Shown: positions 35,209 to 43,621 of the stretch, piece by piece
How the letters are laid out: each line of letters begins with the position of its first letter
How positions within the stretch are numbered: the stretch's first letter is position 1
DNA from: Caryophanales bacterium UBA743
Lineage (GTDB): Bacteria; Bacillota_I; Bacilli_A; RFN20; CAG-826
Direction of reading: 5' to 3'
NCBI GenBank assembly: GCA_002297365.1
Contig: DBKT01000002.1
Location: 1 to 64,000 of the forward strand
DNA: 64,000 bases
Made by a program: the position numbers and the translations under genes
The notes under the pieces: generated by a model
Told to the model about the DNA's origin: nothing
Database searches by the model: none
What the model saw: the letters and a program-made list of their open reading frames with translations, nothing else

Positions 35209-36654
35209 ATGGCAAACGTATTTGAAATCAGTAAAACCTATTTAGAGCAAATTGAGAATTATCAGGACGAAACTTCCCCATTAAGCAAAATTCTTGAAAA
35301 CTCCCAAAACGCTCTTTTCCGTGCTTATTTAGCAAGAAGAAAAAACAATAAAGTCGGCTATTTCGACGAAGAAATCGCTCCTTTTGTCTCCTTACGTTAT
35401 TACGTTGGCGATTCTCGATTCATCCTTTGCGATTTAAACGCTTATAAAAATGGGTGGCACACCGAAATAGAGAAGAAACCCGAAGCGAGCGAGATTTCTT
35501 GCCCCGTTTTGGATTTGCTGGATGAAAGCTCTTCTTTCGTCCATAAAGATAGCCTGGCTGCCAGTCTAGAAAGCTACCCAACCCTGACCGATTGGTTTAA
35601 AAAGCTTTTGGATAAAATCCCTGAAGAAGACAGAGAAAAGATTTCCTTGAATGGCGTCAAAGTCAAAAAATATCAAGAAGTCCTGGAAGAGGAAAAGAAA
35701 AAGCTCGTCCGAGAAGAAACTCTTTTCCCTGCTATTCCTTCGGAAAGAATCAAAACCGATTCCTTGCCCAAAGAGAAAAAGTCTTTCGAGAGAAAAGCGC
35801 AAACAAAGAAAGTACAGGTTAAAACGGCATCCTTCGCCAAAAAGGACGATTTGGAAGAAAAGAGGCTTATCGCTCTTCAAAATCGCGCGAGTGAGCTTAA
35901 TGAGCGCATCAAGAAGAGAGTTGGCGTCCATTTTGGCTGGGAGGAATTGTTTGTCTATGCCCAAAATGGTGACGCGATGCTTACCATGATTGATAAAAAA
36001 GTACGGAAAAAAGGCCTTAAAAATCAAGATAAGGATTGGATTATCGTAGCCACTTACACCGTGGAAGACGAGGATTTCTCCCTCATAAAAGAACATTATC
36101 CCGACCATGCATTCAGAAGCGACGACATCCTTCATAAGCCAAGCGCCGAATTTGTTTCCACGGCTATCGTCGTCTCTCCGGTGAAGAAGACGACGCAAAG
36201 AGAGGATGGGGTGAAGAAAGTCTCCCAAAAGGCCGTCTCTTTCGTAAATATCCTTCCTGAAACCGGATATAGCGCTTCAGAAGATCCTCTTTTAAATGAC
36301 GATGATGAGGAAGAAGAGAATATCAAAAGGCCTATAAACGACGGGATCCTTCGCAAAGTGAAATATAAAGGGGCGAATATCAATCATTACGAAGAGCCTA
36401 AATCCTATTCCCTTCCTCAGGAAGAAAACGAAGACATAGAAGAAACTGGCACCTATTCCAACCCAAAGGGGGAATACGGAATCGATGAGTACTCTACAGA
36501 GGAAGAGGAAATCGAAATTCCTAAGCACTGGAAATGCCCTTTCTGCCCTTCCAAAAACCCTTGGCATACGGAAGAGCCGGCAAGAATCATTAAAAATCCT
36601 GATGGAAGCTATACTTATCTTTGCAAGAAACACAAAAACAATACGCTGAATTGA
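35209..36654 (+). CDS. Unknown protein with C-terminal zinc-ribbon-like motif
   Basis: I do not recognise this 481-residue protein. Residues about 1-130 look globular. About 145-240 is a charged helical segment rich in Lys and Glu. About 240-330 is a second globular part (GVHFGWEELFVYAQNGDAML). About 350-440 is acidic and low-complexity (NDDDEEEENI, SLPQEENEDIEET). The end carries CPFC...CKKH, a possible C2CH zinc ribbon, preceded by IPKHWK. I start at 35209 (MANVFEIS), fixed by the nearby -10 box; upstream in-frame starts would overlap that promoter. The small membrane protein gene follows 9 bp later. Confidence 0.75.
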   Translation: MANVFEISKTYLEQIENYQDETSPLSKILENSQNALFRAYLARRKNNKVGYFDEEIAPFVSLRYYVGDSRFILCDLNAYKNGWHTEIEKKPEASEISCPVLDLLDESSSFVHKDSLAASLESYPTLTDWFKKLLDKIPEEDREKISLNGVKVKKYQEVLEEEKKKLVREETLFPAIPSERIKTDSLPKEKKSFERKAQTKKVQVKTASFAKKDDLEEKRLIALQNRASELNERIKKRVGVHFGWEELFVYAQNGDAMLTMIDKKVRKKGLKNQDKDWIIVATYTVEDEDFSLIKEHYPDHAFRSDDILHKPSAEFVSTAIVVSPVKKTTQREDGVKKVSQKAVSFVNILPETGYSASEDPLLNDDDEEEENIKRPINDGILRKVKYKGANINHYEEPKSYSLPQEENEDIEETGTYSNPKGEYGIDEYSTEEEEIEIPKHWKCPFCPSKNPWHTEEPARIIKNPDGSYTYLCKKHKNNTLN

Positions 36655-36663
36655 GGAGAGAAC

Positions 36664-37137
36664 ATGGAAAAAGCAAGCTACACGAAAGAGCAAAAGAAAA
36701 CCATTCTGATTTATTGCGGGGAATTGGCCGTTTTCGGAGTGATATTCCTGATTGTCGGATTGCTCATTCTTTTGGAAGTCATCGGAATCAAAGACTGGAA
36801 AAGGTACGCCTTCACATACGTGACTTTAATCGGAGGGATCTGGCCTATCGCCGACTTCATCTGGATGCTATCGAGCAAGAAGCACCGCTCGCATAATTCC
36901 CTGCTTGATAAATGCCTTCTTTTGCCTGTTCCGTTAGCGTTGATTCCTCTCGATATTTGGGTTTTGACGCAAGGCATCGACAATGTTGAAAACGTCGTCT
37001 TCCGTTTTGGGATCAGCATTCCTTTGATCTATATTTCCGTCGTTTATCTTTTTGAATGTGTCTTCCACTATTTCAAACCGATTCCTTTGCTTCTTGAAGA
37101 AGACGAGGAGGAAAAAGCAAAAACAGAGGAGAAATGA
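36664..37137 (+). CDS. Unknown four-helix membrane protein
   Basis: A 157-residue protein with four predicted transmembrane segments (about residues 15-40, 48-68, 84-104, 115-135) and an acidic, Lys/Glu-rich cytoplasmic C-terminus (LLEEDEEEKAKTEEK). GAGGAGA precedes the ATG. It follows the zinc-ribbon-like gene closely, so the two likely share a transcript and perhaps a function. No family recognised. Confidence 0.75.
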   Translation: MEKASYTKEQKKTILIYCGELAVFGVIFLIVGLLILLEVIGIKDWKRYAFTYVTLIGGIWPIADFIWMLSSKKHRSHNSLLDKCLLLPVPLALIPLDIWVLTQGIDNVENVVFRFGISIPLIYISVVYLFECVFHYFKPIPLLLEEDEEEKAKTEEK

Positions 37138-37147
37138 CGCTTCTCTT

Positions 37148-37912
37148 TTATAAATCGATATCAAGCTCAACCGGGCAATGATCCGAGCCAAGGATCTCCG
37201 TATGGATTTTGCTGTCTATAACCTTATCCATAAGACGTTTGGAAACAAGGAAATAATCGATTCTCCAGCCCGCGTTCTTTTCTCTTGCGTGGAAACGATA
37301 GCTCCACCAAGAATAAGTGACCGCATTGGGATGCAATTCACGGAATGTATCGACAAACCCTTTGCTTAGAAGATTGGAAAACGCGTTTCTTTCCTCATCG
37401 GTGAAACCGGCGTTATGGTGGTTTGTCGAAGGGTTTTTCAAATCGATATCATTATGGGCGACATTGAGATCTCCCGTATAGATAACGGGTTTCTTCTTAT
37501 CCAATTCCGTCAGATATTCCACAAGGTCTTTCTCATATTGCATACGGAAAGAAAGACGTTTCAATTCTTCCCCGGAATTAGGAACATAGGCGCCAACAAA
37601 ATAGAAATCGCGGAATTCAAGAGTAATCACCCGGCCCTCTTCATCATATTTCTGATTTTTAAGGCCGTAATGCACGCTTAAAGGAGCCAATTTGCTATAG
37701 CAAGCAACCCCGGAATAGCCTTTTTTAACCTGGCTGGTTCTTTGATAAAGATGGTATCCGTCTTTCTCAAACGGGAAAGGATCTTTGCCGTTTTCCGTGA
37801 ACTTGCTTTCCTCAAGAAAGAAAATATCCGCGTTTAAAGAATTGAAAGTTTCCTCAAATCCTTTTTTAAGGATGGCGCGGATTCCATTAACGTTGAACGA
37901 TACTAGTTTCAT
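37148..37912 (-). CDS. xth: Exodeoxyribonuclease III / AP endonuclease
   Basis: Cleaves DNA 5' of abasic sites and trims 3' ends in base-excision repair, a natural partner of the MutM domain nearby. The 254-residue protein has the EEP-family motifs: SFNVNGIRAIL, the metal-binding Glu in FFLEESKF (LQE[ST]K-equivalent), TGDLNVAHNDIDL, SWWSYRF...NAGWRIDYFL, and the catalytic GSDHCPV. The -10 TAGAAT ends 6 nt before the ATG. Divergent from dnaE. Confidence 0.95.
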   Translation of the reverse strand: MKLVSFNVNGIRAILKKGFEETFNSLNADIFFLEESKFTENGKDPFPFEKDGYHLYQRTSQVKKGYSGVACYSKLAPLSVHYGLKNQKYDEEGRVITLEFRDFYFVGAYVPNSGEELKRLSFRMQYEKDLVEYLTELDKKKPVIYTGDLNVAHNDIDLKNPSTNHHNAGFTDEERNAFSNLLSKGFVDTFRELHPNAVTYSWWSYRFHAREKNAGWRIDYFLVSKRLMDKVIDSKIHTEILGSDHCPVELDIDL

Positions 37913-37918
37913 AAGGAT

Positions 37919-37924
37919 ATTCTA
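37919..37924 (-). promoter_or_regulatory. -10 box of xth (leaderless arrangement)
   Basis: Minus strand TAGAAT, 6 nt before the ATG at 37912; no Shine-Dalgarno. Confidence 0.65.
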
Positions 37925-37965
37925 CATTTTCTCTCTCCCTTTCTCCATAGGAGAAGAGAATCTAG

Positions 37966-37971
37966 TATAAT
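37966..37971 (+). promoter_or_regulatory. -10 box of dnaE (leaderless arrangement)
   Basis: TATAAT, 6 nt before the dnaE ATG at 37978, so +1 would be the A of ATG. The -35 region has no good match. Confidence 0.65.
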
Positions 37972-37977
37972 GGAATC

Positions 37978-40900
37978 ATGGCATTTATCCCTTTGCATGT
38001 ATATAGCGGCTTCTCCTATCTTCAAAGCGCCTTGGAAGTAAACAAGCTTCCTTTTTTAGCCAAGAAATACGGTTACTCTTCCATTGCTTTGACGGATAAT
38101 GGGACGCTATCGGGTTACGCGCCTTTCGCCCATCGTTCTTTGGAAGCGGGCATCACTCCGATTTTCGGCATGGATATCGCCTATGGCGAAGAGACTTTTT
38201 CGCTGTATGTGAAAAACGAGGAAGGGTATCGGAATCTTCTCCCGCTTACCTTGCTTATCTCCGAAGAGAAGCTTTCTTTGGAAGATATTCAAAAGCATGC
38301 CGAGGGGCTTTTGCTCGTTTATTCCCCGAATCCTCTTGTGTTTGCCAAATTGAATTCCGAGGAAGAGAAGAAATACGCTTTCGAATTAGCCAACAAATTA
38401 AAGAATTTCCCTGATGTCTATCTTGCTCTCCCATATTGGAGAGAAAACAGAGAATACGTCGAGAAATTGAGGGGCTTTGCTCAAAGATATTCCTATAAAA
38501 CGGTCGCCTTCCCCTTCCTTCGTTATGAAAAGGAAGCGGATGCGATTGCCTTAGAGATCCTTTCCGCCGTGCAAAAGAACGCGAATCTCGTCATCAAAGA
38601 AAAAAGTGGGAACGAATGTTTTTTAAATAACGGGGAAATCTCCTCTTTCTATAGCGAGGAGGAAATCGAAAAAACGGAGGAAATCCGTGAGGCTTGCAAG
38701 GATTTCGTTTTCTTTCAAAAACGCGGAGGCTTGCTTCATTTCCCTAATTCTTTGGGCCTTTCTAGCGAGGAATATCTCGCCAAATGCGCCAAAGAGGGAT
38801 TAGCCAGAAGGCATCCAAATTACGATGAACGATACGAAAAACGCCTGAATTATGAACTCGATGTCATAAACCATATGGGTTATGCCGATTATTTCCTCTT
38901 GGTTTCGGATTATGTCAATTACGCTAAAAATAACGGCATCACGGTAGGCCCTGGAAGAGGCTCTGGAGCAGGCTCTTTGGTCTCTTATTCTTTAGGGATC
39001 GTCGAATTGGATCCTATCCGTTATAACCTCATTTTCGAAAGATTCCTGAATCCTGAGAGACAATCCATGCCGGATATTGACGTTGACTTCGCCGATATTT
39101 CCCGTGAAAGGGTCGTTTCTTATCTCCAAAAGAAATGGGGTAAAGAAAGGATCGGTCACGTTTTGACCACCCAAAGCATCTTAGCAAAACAAGCTTTGCG
39201 TGATGTTGGGAGAGTCTATGGCTATGATGATAAAAAAGAAGTTTCTTTGCTTATCGACGCCATGCTATACCCCTATCATTCATTGCGTTTTAACTATGTT
39301 CATTCCCCTAAATTCAAATCCATCATCGACGGGGATAAATATTTTTTAACCCTTGTCTCATTGGCCTCTAAAATAGAGGGCCTCCCCCGCCAAGCGGGAT
39401 TGCACGCCGCAGGAATCGTGATAAACGATAAGCCCTTATACGAGGTTTTGCCAACCACAAACAATAACGAAGTGGGTTATGTCGCCTGCTTAGAAAAAGA
39501 CTATTTGGAGGAACAAGGCTTCTTAAAGATGGATCTTTTGGGATTGAGGAACCTAACGATTATCGACGAATGCCTTGCTTTGGTTCGAAAATATGAGGGT
39601 GTCGCCCTTTCTCCCTATTCCTTGCCTTATACCGATCCGGAAGCCATCCAAATCATTCGCGATGGCAAGGAGATGGGTCTTTTCCAATTGGAAAGCTTAG
39701 GAATGAAGCGGGCGATTAAAGAAGTTCAACCCACCTCTTTCGAGGATGTGGCGGCTCTTTTGGCTCTTTTTAGACCAGGTCCGATGGATTCCATCCCTTC
39801 TTACGCCAAAAGGAAAGCGGGACGGGAGAAAATCACATATCTGTCCAAAGAGCTTGAGCCCATCCTAAAAGACACCTACGGCATTATCGTCTATCAGGAG
39901 CAAATTATGCAAATCGCAAGAGAGATGGCCGGTTTCTCATTTGGGCAAGCCGATTTGTTCCGCCGAGCGATTTCGAAGAAAAACGTCGATAAGCTAGAGG
40001 CTTTGAAAGGCTCTTTTATCCAAGGGTGCATTCAAAATGGCAAAGAGGAAGCGCTTGCAAAGAAAGTCTACGATTTGATTCTCCGTTTCGCTCATTACGG
40101 ATTCAATAAATCACACGCTTTCTCCTATGCCGTTTTAACTTGCCAAATGGCTTATTTGAAGGTTCATTACCCCAAAGAATTCTTCTGCTCGATTCTGGAT
40201 TCCCTTTCTCCAGGAGACAGCAAATTCGCCAACACCCTCAGCGAATTGAAAGAGATGCGCATCTCCCTTTCCGTTCCCGATATCAATTTCTCTGAGATGG
40301 GATTCGTGATCGATAAAAACAACCTCCGCTTCCCCCTTTCTTTGATTAAGGGACTCCAAAGCAGATTCCTTTCTTCGATTATCGATGAGAGAAGAATGAA
40401 TGGGAAATACGAGGATATCTTTGATTTTGCGGCACGCACTAAAAAATACGGACTCAATCTTCAAATTCTCGTTAAGCTCATCGATGCCGGATGTTTTGAC
40501 AGCTTATGCCCATCTAGAGAGTCCTTAAGAGCAAGCGCCTATGCCGCGATGGAGTATGCGGAAATGCTGTTTGGGACGGATGGGCAGCAATTCTTGATGG
40601 ATATTGGCATTTCCAAACCCGTTTTGGAAAACGTTCTGGATGATAAAGGCATCAATTTGCAAAGGGAATACGATGCGTTAGGGATGATGGTAAGCGATTC
40701 TCCTCTTTCTTTATATGAGGATGTCTTGAAAAAAGAAAACGCCGTCTCTTTGGCGGATATGGAAGAGAAAAACGGACCGATTGTCAGCGCAGGCGTGATT
40801 AAATCCATTCGTGCAATCAGCACCAAAAGCGGCAAAAAGATGGCGTTTATGCAGCTATACGACGCCAACTCCGAAAGGGAATTCGTTCTTTTTTCGGAAG

Positions 40901-41025
40901 TCTTCGAAAAGAACTACCCATTCCTAAAAAATGACGCGGTCATTCTTTTCCGCGCTCATAAAGACACAAGGAAAAACGGATCTTTTATCGTCGATGATGT
41001 CAGATTATTGGGAGGCAACATATGA
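37978..41025 (+). CDS. dnaE: DNA polymerase III alpha subunit (DnaE)
   Basis: Replicative polymerase of the DnaE type (no proofreading exonuclease insertion, so not PolC). At 1015 residues it is short, as in reduced Bacilli/Mollicutes. Domains: N-terminal PHP (FIPLHVYSGFSYL, IALTDNGTLSGY), palm with GPGRGSGAGSLVSYSLG and the catalytic MPDIDVDFADISRERV, fingers, tandem HhH, and a C-terminal OB domain (ISAGVIKSIRA-type). The beta-clamp-binding peptide is not obvious. The stop overlaps the polA start by 4 bp (ATGA). It heads a dnaE-polA-mutM::coaE operon. Confidence 0.96.
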   Translation: MAFIPLHVYSGFSYLQSALEVNKLPFLAKKYGYSSIALTDNGTLSGYAPFAHRSLEAGITPIFGMDIAYGEETFSLYVKNEEGYRNLLPLTLLISEEKLSLEDIQKHAEGLLLVYSPNPLVFAKLNSEEEKKYAFELANKLKNFPDVYLALPYWRENREYVEKLRGFAQRYSYKTVAFPFLRYEKEADAIALEILSAVQKNANLVIKEKSGNECFLNNGEISSFYSEEEIEKTEEIREACKDFVFFQKRGGLLHFPNSLGLSSEEYLAKCAKEGLARRHPNYDERYEKRLNYELDVINHMGYADYFLLVSDYVNYAKNNGITVGPGRGSGAGSLVSYSLGIVELDPIRYNLIFERFLNPERQSMPDIDVDFADISRERVVSYLQKKWGKERIGHVLTTQSILAKQALRDVGRVYGYDDKKEVSLLIDAMLYPYHSLRFNYVHSPKFKSIIDGDKYFLTLVSLASKIEGLPRQAGLHAAGIVINDKPLYEVLPTTNNNEVGYVACLEKDYLEEQGFLKMDLLGLRNLTIIDECLALVRKYEGVALSPYSLPYTDPEAIQIIRDGKEMGLFQLESLGMKRAIKEVQPTSFEDVAALLALFRPGPMDSIPSYAKRKAGREKITYLSKELEPILKDTYGIIVYQEQIMQIAREMAGFSFGQADLFRRAISKKNVDKLEALKGSFIQGCIQNGKEEALAKKVYDLILRFAHYGFNKSHAFSYAVLTCQMAYLKVHYPKEFFCSILDSLSPGDSKFANTLSELKEMRISLSVPDINFSEMGFVIDKNNLRFPLSLIKGLQSRFLSSIIDERRMNGKYEDIFDFAARTKKYGLNLQILVKLIDAGCFDSLCPSRESLRASAYAAMEYAEMLFGTDGQQFLMDIGISKPVLENVLDDKGINLQREYDALGMMVSDSPLSLYEDVLKKENAVSLADMEEKNGPIVSAGVIKSIRAISTKSGKKMAFMQLYDANSEREFVLFSEVFEKNYPFLKNDAVILFRAHKDTRKNGSFIVDDVRLLGGNI

Positions 41026-43619
41026 AAAAACTATTCGTCATAGATGGGAACAGTCTTTTATTCCGCGCTTATTATGCGACTTCTTATGGCGGAGGAGCCA
41101 TCATGTCCACAAAAAGCGGGATACCGACAAACGCCATCTTCGCTTTCGGGAACATGCTCACCAAGCTTCTTTCTTCTTTCAAAGGAGGCGAATCGATTTT
41201 CATCGGTTTTGACGCGGATTCCCACACCTTCCGCAAAGAAGAATACAAGGAATACAAAGCGAACAGAAAACCATGCCCGGAAGATTTGAAGAAACAATTC
41301 CCTATCTCGCGAGAACTATGCAAAGCACTGGGGATCGTTTGCTATGAAGAGCACGGCATTGAGGCCGATGATATTTGCGGAACGGTGGCCAAAATGGGTT
41401 CTAAAGCCGGATATGAGGTGGAGGTTTTCACCTCCGATAAGGATTATCTCCAATTAATCGATTCCCATATTTCGGTCTATCTTCTGAAGGTGGGCTTATC
41501 CAACATGGATCTCGTCACAAAAGAGAACATGAAAGAAAAATATGGCTTTGAGCCTCTTCAGATTATCGATTACAAAGGGCTTCGAGGCGATTCCTCGGAT
41601 AATCTTCCCGGTATCCCGGGAATCGGAGAGAAAACAGCCGTCAAACTGATTCAAGATTACTCTTCTTTCGCTAAAATCCTCGAAGTTGCGCCAACCCAAA
41701 AAGGAAAGATTTGGCAAAATATCCTCGCCTATGCCGCGCAAGGCAAGCAATGTTACGAGCTTGCCACCATTTTAACCGACGTGAAATTGCCTTTCTCTCT
41801 CGATGAATTGGAATATAAAGGCTATTCCTTTTCCGAAATTTCTGCCTTTGCGAACAAATATGAGCTGAAGCAATTGCTTTTCCGCTTGCCTCAAAACCTA
41901 AAGGCAAAGGAAAAAACGAACGCCGAAATCATTTCGAAACAAGTGCCTTCCTTAGAGGGCATCCCTTTTGGAAAGAAAATCGGCTTGGCTTTGGATATGG
42001 ATTACTCCTCCTACCACGATGGGGAGGTTTATGGCGTTGCCTTTGCTAATGAAAATGGGAGCTATTACGAAACTTTAGATGCCTTTTTGCAAGACCCCTT
42101 CGCCAAAAGAATGCTCGAGGATCCTTCTATTCAAAAAGATGTTTACGATGGAAAGGCCTCTATTTACGCCTTGGCATTGCACGGTATCTCCTTAAAAGGA
42201 ATTGAAAACGACCTTCTTTTGGCGGCTTATTTGCTGGATTCTTCCCTGAATAGCAATCCGAATCTCGTTTACTCCTCTTTCGGAGTGGATATTTCCTCGG
42301 AAGAGGAGGAAATCTCTCTCTTTAGCAAAAATCAGATGAAGGCTTCGATGAAAATGGCCTATTTCGCTTTATCTTTGGAAGAAAAAGCGATGAAGAATCT
42401 TAAAAGCGTCGATGCCTATTCCCTCTACACCGAAGTGGAAATGCCACTGATGAAAGTACTTGCCAAAATGGAATTGGAAGGCTTCCCGATTCATAAAGAG
42501 GTTCTTGATGATTTCAAGGTTTCTTTCGAGAAGAAAAAGAAAGAATACCAAGAAAAAATCTATTCTTTGGCGGGGAGGGAATTCAACATCAACTCCTCGA
42601 AGCAAGTCGCGGATGTCCTTTATAAAGAGCTAGGCCTACCGGATACGAAGAAAGGTTCCACTTCCGTTGAAGCGCTAATGGAACTACAGAACCTCCATCC
42701 CATCATTCCGATGATTTTAAATTACCGCAAATACGCAAAGCTTCTAAGCACCTATATTGACGGGCTTGTTCCTTATATCAAAGGAGACAAAAAAATCCAC
42801 TCCTATTTCAATCAGGCCCAAACCTCCACGGGACGTCTTTCTTCCTCTTCCCCGAATCTTCAAAACATCAGCGCAAGAGATGAAGAAGGAAGGCAAATAC
42901 GCAAAGCTTTCTATTACGACGATCCGAATATCTTTCTTCTTTCCTTGGATTATCACCAAATCGAATTGAGGATATTAGCCGCTTTGTCTTCTTGCCAAGC
43001 CTATATCGATGTTTTTAACAACAACCATGACGTCCATACAGAGACGGCAAAGAAGATTTTCCATGTCGATGAAGTCACGCCCGCTTTAAGAAGGCAAGCG
43101 AAAGCCATCAATTTCGCCATCATCTACGGAACGACCGTTTTCGGTTTGGCTCAGCAAATCGGATCCTCTTTCGAAGAAGCTAAGCGCGTTATTAATAACT
43201 TCTACCAATCTTATCCAGAAGTAGGCGCTTATCTGAACCAAATCATTCATGACGCCGAAACGAAGGGATACGTTACCACGATGTTTGGAAGAAGAAGATA
43301 CCTAAGAGAAATCAACGACCCTAACTTCGTGAAAAGAGAAGCGGCTAGAAGAGCCGCCTTAAATGCTCCCGTCCAAGGTTCGGCAGCTGATCTGATTAAA
43401 ATCGCCATGGTTCGTATCGACCGATTCCTTGAAGAAAAGAAGCTGAAAAGCAAAATGGTTCTTCAAATCCACGACGAATTGATTTTCGCCGTGCCAAAAG
43501 AGGAATTGGATTATATGAAAGAAAACATCTCCAAAATCATGACCTCCGCCGTTTCCTTGCCTGTCAAGCTTACCGTCGAAGCGGGTGTCGGCCATTCTTG
43601 GTATGACGCAAAGGATTGA
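41022..43619 (+). CDS. polA: DNA polymerase I
   Basis: Repair and Okazaki-fragment polymerase. The 865-residue protein has an N-terminal 5' nuclease (VIDGNSLLFRAYYA, GFDADSHTFRKEEYKEYKANR, GDSSDNLPGIPGIGEKTA), a central domain, and a family A polymerase with motif A (LSLDYHQIELRIL), motif B (RRQAKAINFAIIYG) and motif C (QIHDELIF). The middle domain has LALDMDYSS in place of the DxE of an active 3'-5' exonuclease, so proofreading is probably absent, as in B. subtilis PolA. GGGAGG precedes the ATG; coupled to dnaE and followed by mutM::coaE after 2 bp. Confidence 0.96.
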   Translation: MKKLFVIDGNSLLFRAYYATSYGGGAIMSTKSGIPTNAIFAFGNMLTKLLSSFKGGESIFIGFDADSHTFRKEEYKEYKANRKPCPEDLKKQFPISRELCKALGIVCYEEHGIEADDICGTVAKMGSKAGYEVEVFTSDKDYLQLIDSHISVYLLKVGLSNMDLVTKENMKEKYGFEPLQIIDYKGLRGDSSDNLPGIPGIGEKTAVKLIQDYSSFAKILEVAPTQKGKIWQNILAYAAQGKQCYELATILTDVKLPFSLDELEYKGYSFSEISAFANKYELKQLLFRLPQNLKAKEKTNAEIISKQVPSLEGIPFGKKIGLALDMDYSSYHDGEVYGVAFANENGSYYETLDAFLQDPFAKRMLEDPSIQKDVYDGKASIYALALHGISLKGIENDLLLAAYLLDSSLNSNPNLVYSSFGVDISSEEEEISLFSKNQMKASMKMAYFALSLEEKAMKNLKSVDAYSLYTEVEMPLMKVLAKMELEGFPIHKEVLDDFKVSFEKKKKEYQEKIYSLAGREFNINSSKQVADVLYKELGLPDTKKGSTSVEALMELQNLHPIIPMILNYRKYAKLLSTYIDGLVPYIKGDKKIHSYFNQAQTSTGRLSSSSPNLQNISARDEEGRQIRKAFYYDDPNIFLLSLDYHQIELRILAALSSCQAYIDVFNNNHDVHTETAKKIFHVDEVTPALRRQAKAINFAIIYGTTVFGLAQQIGSSFEEAKRVINNFYQSYPEVGAYLNQIIHDAETKGYVTTMFGRRRYLREINDPNFVKREAARRAALNAPVQGSAADLIKIAMVRIDRFLEEKKLKSKMVLQIHDELIFAVPKEELDYMKENISKIMTSAVSLPVKLTVEAGVGHSWYDAKD

Positions 43620-43621
43620 TT

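Noticed and set aside
35566..36228. Open frame (220 codons) antisense to the unknown zinc-ribbon-like gene
   Set aside because: The plus-strand frame has a promoter, a downstream operon partner and a CxxC motif; the antisense frame is Phe/Leu-rich, as expected from reversed Lys/Glu codons.
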